The notes below the pieces were generated by a model. It saw nothing but the letters and a program-made list of their open reading frames with translations, had not been told where the DNA came from and ran no database searches. Positions 26,887 through 35,115 of a DNA stretch of 64,000 nucleotides are shown in pieces. The stretch spans positions 620,001-684,000 of the forward strand of contig NZ_JROG01000004.1 of NCBI RefSeq assembly GCF_000786215.1, written 5' to 3'. Within the stretch, counting starts at the first letter, position 1. Each line of letters begins with the position of its first letter. The position numbers and the translations under genes were made by a program. Source of the DNA: Sphingomonas sp. 35-24ZXX. GTDB lineage: Bacteria; Pseudomonadota; Alphaproteobacteria; Sphingomonadales; Sphingomonadaceae.

Positions 26887-28068
26887 ATGACTTTGCGGGA
26901 TGCGCTCCCAACCAGGTTCAGGGACTCGGCCGAACGGCTGCACGATCTTGTTGCGCAGGATCTCGGCTCGGACGATTTCGGGCCCGGCGATTATCGCTCT
27001 GGCCTCGAAATGCTCCTGCATTCGATGGATTATGATCCCCAGTTCACGGAACGGGGACGGCACATTGCCTGGTCGCAGGTCCTGGGCGTGCTGCGCAGCC
27101 GGGCTGCAGCCTATATGGCCATGCGCGAAAACCCCGGCTGGGCCGATACGCCCATTGTCGCGCCGGTGGTCATCACCGGCATGCCGCGGACTGGAACCAC
27201 AGCGCTGCACAAGCTGATGGCGCTCGACCCGCGCTTCCAGGGCTTGCAGACTTGGCTGCTGGAAGCGCCTCGCCCGCGGCCACCGCGCGCCAGCTGGGAG
27301 GCTTATCCCGAATTCCGCAAGACTGCGTCCCGGCTTGCCGAACGTTATGCCGATGCACCGATCAAGCAGACTGCGCACGCCATGGCAGCGGAGGAGGTCG
27401 ACGAATGCTGCCTGCTGCTCTGGCAGGGCTTCGTGTCGAATCTGTGGACTGTAGGCTGGTCGGCAGCGAGCTATGACGCCTGGTGGCAGGCACAGTCCGA
27501 AGCTCCGGCCTATGCGCACTACCGCCGCTGCGTGCAACTGATCGGCAGCGCCGAGCCACAGCGGCGCTGGCTGCTGAAAAATCCTGGCCATGTGGCGAAT
27601 CTCGATCTGCTATTGGCCACGTTTCCCGACGCGCGGATCATCCAGATGCATCGCGACCCCGCCAAGGCTATTCCTTCGCTGGTATCCCTGCTGATGGCGC
27701 GTCACGATGTTATCGAAACCGGGCGCCGCGAGCAGCGCGGTGATATCATGATCCGGCGGGAGGCGGCAAAATGGTCGGATGCGCTGGCCAAGGCCGAAAG
27801 GGTGCGTGCACGCCATCCTGATCAGGTGCTCGATGTCGTCCAGCGCGATCTTCATCGCCATCCGATGGCGGTTATAGAGCGGGTCTATGCATTTGTCGGA
27901 ATGACCCTGACGGAAGACCTGAAGCAAGCGATGCAGGCTCAGATCGGCGGACCGCGTGATGGCGAGCATCGCTATGCCATTGCCGATTACAATATGACGG
28001 AAAAGGGACTGAGAGAGGTCTTTGGCGATTATGCCAGGCGTTTCGGCCAGGCGGAGGCGAGGCCATGA
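26887..28068 (+). CDS. PAPS-dependent sulfotransferase family protein
   Basis: A 393-residue protein of the Sulfotransfer_3 type. The 5'-phosphosulfate loop is ITGMPRTGTTALHKL at about residues 97-110, and the 3'-phosphate-binding segment is HRDPAKAIPSLVSLL near 250. It would move sulfonate from PAPS to a hydroxyl or amine acceptor and release PAP. The acceptor is unknown; the neighbours suggest a small alicyclic or aromatic alcohol made or consumed by the SDR and ADH. PAPS synthesis (cysD-cysNC) and PAP removal (cysQ) are encoded 3-7 kb upstream on the same strand. Its stop overlaps the ADH start in ATGA. Confidence 0.88.
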   Translation: MTLRDALPTRFRDSAERLHDLVAQDLGSDDFGPGDYRSGLEMLLHSMDYDPQFTERGRHIAWSQVLGVLRSRAAAYMAMRENPGWADTPIVAPVVITGMPRTGTTALHKLMALDPRFQGLQTWLLEAPRPRPPRASWEAYPEFRKTASRLAERYADAPIKQTAHAMAAEEVDECCLLLWQGFVSNLWTVGWSAASYDAWWQAQSEAPAYAHYRRCVQLIGSAEPQRRWLLKNPGHVANLDLLLATFPDARIIQMHRDPAKAIPSLVSLLMARHDVIETGRREQRGDIMIRREAAKWSDALAKAERVRARHPDQVLDVVQRDLHRHPMAVIERVYAFVGMTLTEDLKQAMQAQIGGPRDGEHRYAIADYNMTEKGLREVFGDYARRFGQAEARP

Positions 28069-29075
28069 AGGCGGCGATCTATGCCGGTGGCGGTGGGCCC
28101 GTTGCCATCGAAACCCGGGCCGATCCCGTTCCGGGCGATGGGGATGTCATCATACGCGTCGACCGCTGCGGCATCTGCGGGACGGACCTGGCCATGACCC
28201 GTGGCGACGCATGGGACTATGGACCAGATAGCCAGTTCGGTCACGAATTCGCGGGAGAAATCGTTGCGGTGGGCCGCGCGGTGGAGGGACTCAGGACGGG
28301 CGACAGAATTGCCGTGCTCCCTTCGGTTTCCTGCGGCACCTGCGCGCTGTGCACCAGCCATGGCAACAACGTGCTGTGCAAGGAATCTGCCGACATACTG
28401 ACCGGAGGATTTGCAGAATATGCCCGCCTTCCGGCCCGCAATGCCACGTTGCTGCCTGCGTCCCTGTCGTTTGCCGATGGAGCGCTGATAGAGCCGATGG
28501 CCATCGCCCTTTATGGTCTGCGGATGGCCGGGATTGTCGCCGGAGAGCGAGTGCTTGTGCTTGGGGCAGGCGCGGTGGCCTGCTATGCGATCTACTGGGC
28601 ACGCCGCATGGGGGCTGGGCGGATCGTTGCCATGTCCCGGAGCGCGCAGCGTGCGGACATGGCACGCTTGATGGGGGCAGATGCTCTGGTGCCTTTCGGT
28701 CCGGATGAACGCGGTGAAGTCCAGGCCGCTCTGCACGGCCCGCCATCTGTCGTGCTCGAATGTGTGGGGGCTGTGGGCATGTTCGCCAAGGCGGTGGACC
28801 ATGCTGCACCTTTCGCGCGGCTGGTCTCGCTTGGGTTCTGTACCGCTCCCGATCCCGTCACTCCGGCTCTGGCGGCATACAAATGTCTGAGCGTCCATTT
28901 CTCGGTCGGTTATACGATGGGCGAATTCACCCATATTGCCGACGCGCTGGACAAAGGCCATTGCGATCCCAAGGCGTCGATCACAGCGACGGTCGGACTG
29001 GATCAGCTACCCGCGATGCTCGGGCGGCTCAGGAGCGCGCATGGCGAGACCAAGGTCCATGTTCGTTGCAGCTAG
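28065..29075 (+). CDS. Zinc-dependent alcohol dehydrogenase (MDR family)
   Basis: A 336-residue medium-chain dehydrogenase. The catalytic zinc ligands appear in CGICGTD and GHE near residues 36 and 60. The structural zinc lobe has four cysteines (CGTCALC and, after NN, C). The Rossmann motif is VLGAGAVACY, in which the usual third glycine is lost (GAGAVA). It belongs to the threonine/sorbitol dehydrogenase branch. It is coupled to the sulfotransferase by an ATGA overlap and is the last gene of the operon. The next gene converges on it. Confidence 0.92.
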   Translation: MKAAIYAGGGGPVAIETRADPVPGDGDVIIRVDRCGICGTDLAMTRGDAWDYGPDSQFGHEFAGEIVAVGRAVEGLRTGDRIAVLPSVSCGTCALCTSHGNNVLCKESADILTGGFAEYARLPARNATLLPASLSFADGALIEPMAIALYGLRMAGIVAGERVLVLGAGAVACYAIYWARRMGAGRIVAMSRSAQRADMARLMGADALVPFGPDERGEVQAALHGPPSVVLECVGAVGMFAKAVDHAAPFARLVSLGFCTAPDPVTPALAAYKCLSVHFSVGYTMGEFTHIADALDKGHCDPKASITATVGLDQLPAMLGRLRSAHGETKVHVRCS

Positions 29076-29133
29076 GGCGTTTACGGGCATTCTGGTCGCC
29101 CACGGGTGATTGCCAGTCGGCGGCTCGGAAACT

Positions 29134-30009
29134 TCAAACCGTGTCCGACTGCCGCAGGGCCGTCTCGATCAGCTTCTCGCTCTCAGCCCATAGCCGGTCG
29201 CGCGTGGCCCTGTCTGCTACCGTCGGGTTGGGCTGGCGCCGGGCGCGCTTGTGCCAGTAATCCCCATTGGATTGCGCGCCCTCCGGCGCGGTCGCCAGCC
29301 AGATCAGCGTGTCTGCTCCTTCGGCCTCAGTCAGCTTGTCGAGATGCTTCAATCGTTCCTGCGTCTCGGGCGATGCATGGGAGAAGAAGTTCGAATCCAC
29401 CGCACCGGGATGAACGGCGTGCGCAACGATGCCATCGGCATCAATCCGGTCTGCCAGCGCGCGGGCAAAGATGACATTGGCAAGCTTGCCGGTACAATAG
29501 GCGCGGCCCGGGTCGAACCGGGCCAGCCCCTGCAGATCGTCAAGGTCGAGTGAAGGGATCATCTCGCTGGCATCGGAAGTGGTATTGAGAATGCGCACCG
29601 CACCATAGGCCTGGTCCCGGGCGGTCCGTTTCAACAGCGGCAAAAGCTCTTGGGTCAGCAGAAACGGACCCAGGTGGTTCCCGGCGAAATTGGCCTCCAG
29701 TCCTTCGCGGGTCATCACCAGGCCCGCTGTCATCGCACCTGCATTGTTTATCAGAAGGTCTAGTCGGTCCGTCAGGCTTGTGATCTGGCGCGCCAGTTCC
29801 AAGGTATCTGCCATCGACGAAAGATCTGAAGCCAGCATGGTGAAGTCCATGCCTCCCGCGGTCGCCGAAATCTGGGCTTCGACACGACCTATGCGTTCAG
29901 CATTGCGACCGGTGCCGATGACTTTCCAGCCTTGGTTGGCAAATGTCATTGCGATGTGCTTGCCAATGCCCGAACTCGCCCCCGTTATCACCACCGTCCT
30001 TTTTACCAT
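29134..30009 (-). CDS. Retinol dehydrogenase-like SDR
   Basis: A 291-residue SDR with TGASSGIG, INNAGAM near residue 88, a NTTSD serine segment and a YCTGK active-site motif. The long insert between the serine and tyrosine (SLDLDDLQGLARFDPGR) and the C-terminal WLATAPEGAQSNGDYWHKRARRQPNP are typical of the retinol dehydrogenase/WW-oxidoreductase-like branch. It stands alone on the minus strand, converging on the ADH gene across a 58-base gap with no obvious terminator. Substrate unknown, likely a hydrophobic alcohol or ketone. Confidence 0.88.
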   Translation of the reverse strand: MVKRTVVITGASSGIGKHIAMTFANQGWKVIGTGRNAERIGRVEAQISATAGGMDFTMLASDLSSMADTLELARQITSLTDRLDLLINNAGAMTAGLVMTREGLEANFAGNHLGPFLLTQELLPLLKRTARDQAYGAVRILNTTSDASEMIPSLDLDDLQGLARFDPGRAYCTGKLANVIFARALADRIDADGIVAHAVHPGAVDSNFFSHASPETQERLKHLDKLTEAEGADTLIWLATAPEGAQSNGDYWHKRARRQPNPTVADRATRDRLWAESEKLIETALRQSDTV

Positions 30010-30422
30010 CGCCTGTCGCTCTCCATTTCGATGCGCAATCTCCCCGATCTGGCCACGAACAGCAAATCGCCGAGGTGATGCTTGGCAGAATGCCTCGCAT
30101 GAACGGGTTTTTGCCGAACCGGTCTGAGCCTTTCTTTCGACACAAGGCAGGCATGAACATCAGGTCATGCCGACGGACATGACGGACTTTGTGCTTTTGA
30201 CCGATCATTACGCGGCGCGCGTTCCGAAAAACGCGAGGGGTAGGCGCGGTCGGCGTGATTTCCATTCTGGTCGGCATGAACCGTTTGCGAAAGTCAGGGT
30301 GCGGAGGTGCCTCTGCCAGCTCGCGCTCTGGATCGGCCCGGCACGCTGTCCTGCATCCTGACGGAAAGCAACCAGCCTTCGCCTGGCCCGGGTACCGGCA
30401 AATATGTCGGTCTGTCGGATCG
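30010..30422. other. 413-base gap without a recognisable gene
   Basis: This lies upstream of the retinol dehydrogenase-like SDR (minus strand) and downstream of the GH39 gene (minus strand). Short open frames on both strands have low-complexity, arginine-rich translations with no known fold and no good ribosome sites. It must contain the SDR promoter, but no convincing -35/-10 pair stands out. Confidence 0.5.
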
Positions 30423-31928
30423 TCACACAATCTCGATCAGGGCAACGCCCTCAGGCGGAAGGTCGAGCGACAATGTCGATCGCCCGTCAAGCCGCATTCG
30501 CACCGGCGGGGCGATTTCGGATGCGGCGCGCAGTCGGGTCAAGTGCTCGGGCCTCAGGTATTGCGGTGAGCCCATCATGCGCCATGCGGGCAACGGCGAG
30601 CCGCGTTCCTGGTCAACGAAGCGTACCACCGCCTTGGCACCCGGTTTCGTCCCGTCAAAGCGGACATCCAGAGTCTTGGGGCTGCCCTCTACCTTGCGCT
30701 CCGTCGTGGCGCTGGGAAGGCCTGCTGCTTGCTGAGCCTTGGCGAGATTCCACACCAAGGCAGCCACACCGCGGCCCGGCATTCTCGTGGCCAGCCCCGG
30801 GCCGTCGACATGCAATTGCTCGGTGCCAAGGGCATGAAGCAACTTGTAGGTGTTGAAGCCGGGCCGGGCGATGCCGCGATACAGCGCGGGCCAGCCATTG
30901 TCGCCTTCGCGCAGTACCGTGTCGAACACCCCCAGCTCCTCATAGGTGCCCGACAGCGTCCAGTGCGACATGGCCTGCACATGGGGCAGGCATTCCTTGA
31001 CGACATGGGCGATCATCGCCGGGCTGTCCGACGACCATTCCGACAGCCACAGCGGCTTGCCCGCATGAGCCGTGGCCTCGATTATCCGGCGCACCTCGCG
31101 CACCGTATCGGGTACTGCCTCGTTGACATCCTCGTCCTTCTTCTGGGCCGAGGCGGCGTAGGCATGGGTGCCGAAGAAATCGAGCGGGGCATTATTCTGC
31201 CCGCAGAAGTCGGCGAATTCCCTGACCCATGCGCCTTCCGAGGTCGACGGGCCGCCCACCGGAATGACGGCGTCGATCTGCTTGATGGCCACGGCGGTCG
31301 CCTTGTAGAGGTCGAAATATTGCTGCTGGTTGCCCGACCAGAAAAACGGCAGATTGGGCTCGTTCCAGATTTCGAACGGCCAAGTGCGCAGCGCCGCAAC
31401 GCCATAGCGATCGGCCAGCGCACCAACCCAGGTGCGGATGAAGGCCGACCAGTCGTCGAGCGATTTGGGCGGGCTGATATTGCCCTTGTAGAAGCCGAAA
31501 GTGCCGGTGCCAGAGGCGAGCGCCTGCGGCATGAAGCTGACCTCGACATAGGGCGATACGCCGCGCTCGATCAGCCCGTCATAGACCTCGAACACATTCT
31601 GGAAATTGGGTGTGACCTTGCGGCGGTTGAGGATCGAGGGGGCATAGACCCCGAGCTCGTCGTTGAGGATGCCGTGGAAGCGCACGCGCTTCAGCCCGAC
31701 CTCCTTGACCCAGCGATCGAGATCCTGCCGCCAGCGTTCGCGCAAGGTTATCGCGGCGCGGTCCGATCCGGCGGATTCCTCCCACACATGGGCAAGCGTG
31801 CCGACGACCTCGCGGGCATGGATGGTGACGGGCAGGCGTTCGGTCTGCTGCGCGGCCCAAGCGGCGTGGGGAAAGGTGGCTGCCGCTGCCAGAGCGCTGC
31901 TGGCCCGGACGAATTCCCTGCGATCCAT
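30423..31928 (-). CDS. Tat-exported GH39-like beta-xylosidase
   Basis: A 501-residue glycosidase. The N-terminus MDRREFVRASSALAAAAT is a twin-arginine signal with cleavage after AWA near residue 26, so the enzyme would be exported folded. The TIM barrel carries the acid/base glutamate in WPFEIWNEPNLPFFW (about 187) and the nucleophile in LWLSEWSS (about 280). This is the GH39 arrangement (beta-xylosidase and alpha-L-iduronidase family). ATG 31928 is chosen because the signal starts there; a longer open frame has no signal. It follows the GH3 gene by 17 bases, so the two are one operon. Confidence 0.88.
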   Translation of the reverse strand: MDRREFVRASSALAAAATFPHAAWAAQQTERLPVTIHAREVVGTLAHVWEESAGSDRAAITLRERWRQDLDRWVKEVGLKRVRFHGILNDELGVYAPSILNRRKVTPNFQNVFEVYDGLIERGVSPYVEVSFMPQALASGTGTFGFYKGNISPPKSLDDWSAFIRTWVGALADRYGVAALRTWPFEIWNEPNLPFFWSGNQQQYFDLYKATAVAIKQIDAVIPVGGPSTSEGAWVREFADFCGQNNAPLDFFGTHAYAASAQKKDEDVNEAVPDTVREVRRIIEATAHAGKPLWLSEWSSDSPAMIAHVVKECLPHVQAMSHWTLSGTYEELGVFDTVLREGDNGWPALYRGIARPGFNTYKLLHALGTEQLHVDGPGLATRMPGRGVAALVWNLAKAQQAAGLPSATTERKVEGSPKTLDVRFDGTKPGAKAVVRFVDQERGSPLPAWRMMGSPQYLRPEHLTRLRAASEIAPPVRMRLDGRSTLSLDLPPEGVALIEIV

Positions 31929-31945
31929 TGCCTTGCCTCTCATTC

Positions 31946-34264
31946 TCAGCGCCCCGTTGTTTCGAAAGTGGTCGCGAAGGGCGCGGTGGAATCCCCGCCC
32001 ACCGCCACATCGAAGACCGAATTTTCTACGGTCCAACCCTTCTTGGGCGGGCTCCAGTAGCGCAGTTCGGTGTCAGTAAGGGTGAAGCGCACCTCGCGCC
32101 GTTCGCCGGGCTTCAAAGTGATGCGCTCGAAGCCCTTGAGCTCGCGCACCGGCCGCGCCGCGCTGCCCACGCGCTGGTGGATGTAGAGCTGCACCACCTC
32201 GTCGGCCGAGCGCTTGCCGGTATTGGTGACCACAGCGCTGACCGTCACGCTGCCATGCGGCCCGACTGTGCCGCGATCCACCGTGATGTCCGAATAGCTG
32301 AAGGTCGAATAGCTGAGCCCGAAGCCGAAGGGATAGGCGGGCGCGCCGCTTTCGTTGCCGTATCGCTTGTCGGCGTTTTTCGGGTCATGCGAGTTCAGCC
32401 GCGCGTAGAACAGCGGCGATTGGCCCGCATTGCGTGGCCAGGTGAAAGGCAGCTTGCCGCCCGGAACCGCATCGCCCAGCAGCAGGTTTGCGGTCGCATC
32501 CCCGCCGCGCGATCCGGGATACCACATCTCGAGGATCGCCCCGGCCTTGGTCTCCTTGAGATCGACCGGCCGGGCATTCATCAGCACCACCACGGTCGGC
32601 TTGCCCGTCGCCACCACCGCATCGAGCAGTTCCTGCTGGCGTCCGGGCAGTTCGAAGGTCGATCGGGACGAGCTTTCCCCGGCCATGTCCTGGCTTTCGC
32701 CAAGCACCAGCACCGCCACATCGGCGGCCTTGGCGGCAGCCACGGCCTCGGCGATGCCGCTGTCATCGTCCTTGGGCACCGCGCGGATGATGGTCTTGTC
32801 GAGATTGACGAAGGGAGAAGGATTGACCCGCGCAGGGATGACCACACCCGGCGCATACGTTACCGTTACTCCCAGGCCGACCTTGTTGCGGATACCCTCG
32901 AGGATGGACTGCATCGCCGGCTGGTTCTGGTTGAAAATCCACGGGCCGAGCGTGTCGCGCGGCGCATCGGCCAGTGTTCCGATCACCGCAATCGAGCGCA
33001 GCTTGCTCTTGTCCAGCGGCAGAAGGCCGGCTTCGTTGCGGAGCAGCACCGCAGAACGCTCGGCCGCGACGCGCGCCAGATCGAGGGTTGCGGGCTGCCT
33101 GAGCCGCTTTGCGGCCGCTTGCTCATCAACATAGGGATTCTCGAAAAGGCCCATCCGGACTTTGACCGAAAGCACGCGCCGCACCGCTTCGTCGAGGCGG
33201 GCGGGATCGACCTTCCCGGCCGCGATCGCCGCGGGCAGATTGGCGAAGGTCGGCCCGATAAGGTTCATCTCCATGTCGAGCCCCGCGTTTATGGCGAGGG
33301 CTGCGGCATCTTCGGGCGTAGCTGCCACGCCGTGGGTCTTGAGGCTGCTCACGTTCTCGTTGTCGCCGACTATCCAGCCCTTGAAGCCCAGTTCGCCGCG
33401 CAGCAGGTCGGTCAGCATCGGCTTGCTGGCCGTGACTGGAACGCCGTTGAAACCCATATAGGCGGCCATGATATTGGCTGCACCCGCGTCGATCGCTGCC
33501 TTGAACGGGGGCAGGTAGACGTTGTGCAACTGGGCATCGGACATGTCGACCTCGTCGTAGTCCCGACCGCCGGCTGCCGCGCCATAGCCCACGAAATGCT
33601 TGGGCCCGGCAATGATGCGGCCGGGCGTGCCGAGGGCGGGGCCCTGAAAGCCGCGCACCTGCGCCGCTGCCATTGCGCTGCCGAGAAAAGGGTCTTCGCC
33701 CGCGCTCTCGACGATCCTGCCCCAGCGGCCATCGCGGGCGATGTCGATCATCGGCGCAAAGGTCCAGTGGATGCCGACCGCTCGCGATTCGGCTGCCGCC
33801 GCCGCCGCAGTCTTCTCCACGGTACCGGGATCCCACGAAGCGGCGTTGGCGATCGGGACCGGGAAAATGGTTGCGAGGCCGTGAATTACATCGAAACCGA
33901 ACAGCAACGGAATCTTGAGCCGCGATTGGTCGATGGCCAGCCGTTGCAGCCGGTTGGTCTCGGCAGGATCGCTGACGAACAGCAGCGATCCTCCGCCCGT
34001 TGTTGCGCGCATTTCCGCGAGCTTCATGAGGCGGGGATCGGGCGGGGCAAAGCTGGTGGTGACCTGTGCCGCCTTTTCCTCGATGGTCATCTGGGCCAGC
34101 AGGCTTTCAACCTTGGCTTCGACAGCGCTGTCGTTTGCCGGTTGTGGCCGATCCTCCGCCGCCGCAGGCGTCATATGCGTCAGTGCCATCGCGGCGGCGC
34201 CACATATGGGCCAGAGTTTGCGTAGCCCGGATAACCAACTGACGGCCGCGCTGAAGGCGAGCAT
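31946..34264 (-). CDS. bglX: GH3 beta-glycosidase (BglX-like)
   Basis: A 772-residue exported enzyme with an N-terminal signal ending near AAAE at about 37. It has the GH3 N-terminal barrel, with FGFDVIHGLATIFP, the acidic DIARDGRWGRIVESAGEDP and KHFVGYG. The nucleophile segment reads GWIVGDNENV, where GH3 enzymes usually have SDW or SDH, with the aspartate kept. A second alpha/beta domain and a C-terminal fibronectin-III-like domain (about 670-765) follow. It removes beta-linked glucose or xylose from oligosaccharide ends in the periplasm. A TGGAGA ribosome site precedes the ATG. Confidence 0.92.
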   Translation of the reverse strand: MLAFSAAVSWLSGLRKLWPICGAAAMALTHMTPAAAEDRPQPANDSAVEAKVESLLAQMTIEEKAAQVTTSFAPPDPRLMKLAEMRATTGGGSLLFVSDPAETNRLQRLAIDQSRLKIPLLFGFDVIHGLATIFPVPIANAASWDPGTVEKTAAAAAAESRAVGIHWTFAPMIDIARDGRWGRIVESAGEDPFLGSAMAAAQVRGFQGPALGTPGRIIAGPKHFVGYGAAAGGRDYDEVDMSDAQLHNVYLPPFKAAIDAGAANIMAAYMGFNGVPVTASKPMLTDLLRGELGFKGWIVGDNENVSSLKTHGVAATPEDAAALAINAGLDMEMNLIGPTFANLPAAIAAGKVDPARLDEAVRRVLSVKVRMGLFENPYVDEQAAAKRLRQPATLDLARVAAERSAVLLRNEAGLLPLDKSKLRSIAVIGTLADAPRDTLGPWIFNQNQPAMQSILEGIRNKVGLGVTVTYAPGVVIPARVNPSPFVNLDKTIIRAVPKDDDSGIAEAVAAAKAADVAVLVLGESQDMAGESSSRSTFELPGRQQELLDAVVATGKPTVVVLMNARPVDLKETKAGAILEMWYPGSRGGDATANLLLGDAVPGGKLPFTWPRNAGQSPLFYARLNSHDPKNADKRYGNESGAPAYPFGFGLSYSTFSYSDITVDRGTVGPHGSVTVSAVVTNTGKRSADEVVQLYIHQRVGSAARPVRELKGFERITLKPGERREVRFTLTDTELRYWSPPKKGWTVENSVFDVAVGGDSTAPFATTFETTGR

Positions 34265-34342
34265 GATGTGTTCTCCAATAAGGAATGAGGGCAGGCAGGG
34301 TGAGGCCGCTGGTATTTCTGGATGTCGCGGGCGATCCTGGAG

Positions 34343-34693
34343 CTATGCCTTTGGAGGCAATGTGTTCAGATCGGTCTGGATCGCCACCAGCGTTTCGGTG
34401 GTGATCCGGTCGGGCACGAATTCCATGAGCGCCAGAAGCGTCAAGCTGCGGCCAAGATCGATCTGGGGCTCGCTCGAAAGCCCTGGGATACGATTGTCGA
34501 TCACAGCCTTCGCAGCTGGATCATCAAGCAGCATGCCCAGGTTCGTTACCCTGACATCATATCGCCCCGTCAGGGCGGCAGGGATTGCAAGTTCCGCAGC
34601 CTGATTTGCTGGCTGTGCGTCAACTGGCGCGAAAGGCAGCGGTGCGGCAAAAGCGAGTGTGAGGGCGCAGGCGGCCATCCTCTTTCTGTCCAT
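34343..34693 (-). CDS. Small secreted protein resembling a C-terminal module of sphingomonad glycan enzymes
   Basis: A 116-residue protein with a clear signal peptide (MDRKRMAACALTLAFAAPLP, cleavage near VDAQ). The mature part is about 90 residues: a DVRVTNLGMLLDDPAAKAV segment, an IPGLSSEPQIDLGRSLTL helix and a PDRITTETLVAIQTDLNTL helix. From memory, stretches of this kind occur as C-terminal tails on carbohydrate esterases and glycosidases of Caulobacter and sphingomonads. Here it stands alone, 78 bases upstream of the GH3 gene, with an AAGGAGAG ribosome site. Function unknown. Confidence 0.7.
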   Translation of the reverse strand: MDRKRMAACALTLAFAAPLPFAPVDAQPANQAAELAIPAALTGRYDVRVTNLGMLLDDPAAKAVIDNRIPGLSSEPQIDLGRSLTLLALMEFVPDRITTETLVAIQTDLNTLPPKA

Positions 34694-35115
34694 ATTCTCT
34701 CCTTGACCGGGCTTGTCCGATGGCGCCCGGGTGTCGGGACAAACCTACTGCATCTTCAAGCCTAGGCTTGGCTCAGTTAGCTTCGCGATTTGCAATTTCC
34801 CCCGATATCGTGGTGGCGATCTCGCTGGCAAACAAATGGTGCCGTCGCTGAAGCAGCATTTCGGCCTTGGCGAGAATGGCCATCGCTCGCGCGATATGGA
34901 TACCGTCATTCTTCCCAAAAACAGGCCACCGGATGATTATGCGCTCGAGGCTGTGACGCCAAGACCGCGCTTGCCATCAATCGTTTGCGGAGATCGCTGC
35001 CAGGGGATTGGTTACCAGCAAGGGGCCGGATGAGCCTCATTCTGAATTCCGCAGCATGCAACCCGGAAAGGGCTGCGGAAAAAAATATCCGGGTAGAGGT
35101 TATGGGAGGATGTTC
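34694..35115. promoter_or_regulatory. Divergent control region of the glycan locus (no gene)
   Basis: A 422-base gap separates the minus-strand glycosidase operon from the plus-strand TonB receptor. It contains the perfect palindrome CAAGCCTAGGCTTG at 34757-34770, a candidate operator for a sugar-responsive regulator, 63 bases before the small secreted protein. Open frames in the gap have no recognisable product. Confidence 0.5.

Noticed and set aside
30167-30361. Short frame in the 413-base gap as a possible gene
   Set aside because: No ribosome site, no recognisable fold and arginine-rich composition.
34713-35033. Frame of 106 codons before the TonB receptor
   Set aside because: No known motif; it contains the palindrome and overlaps the likely promoter.
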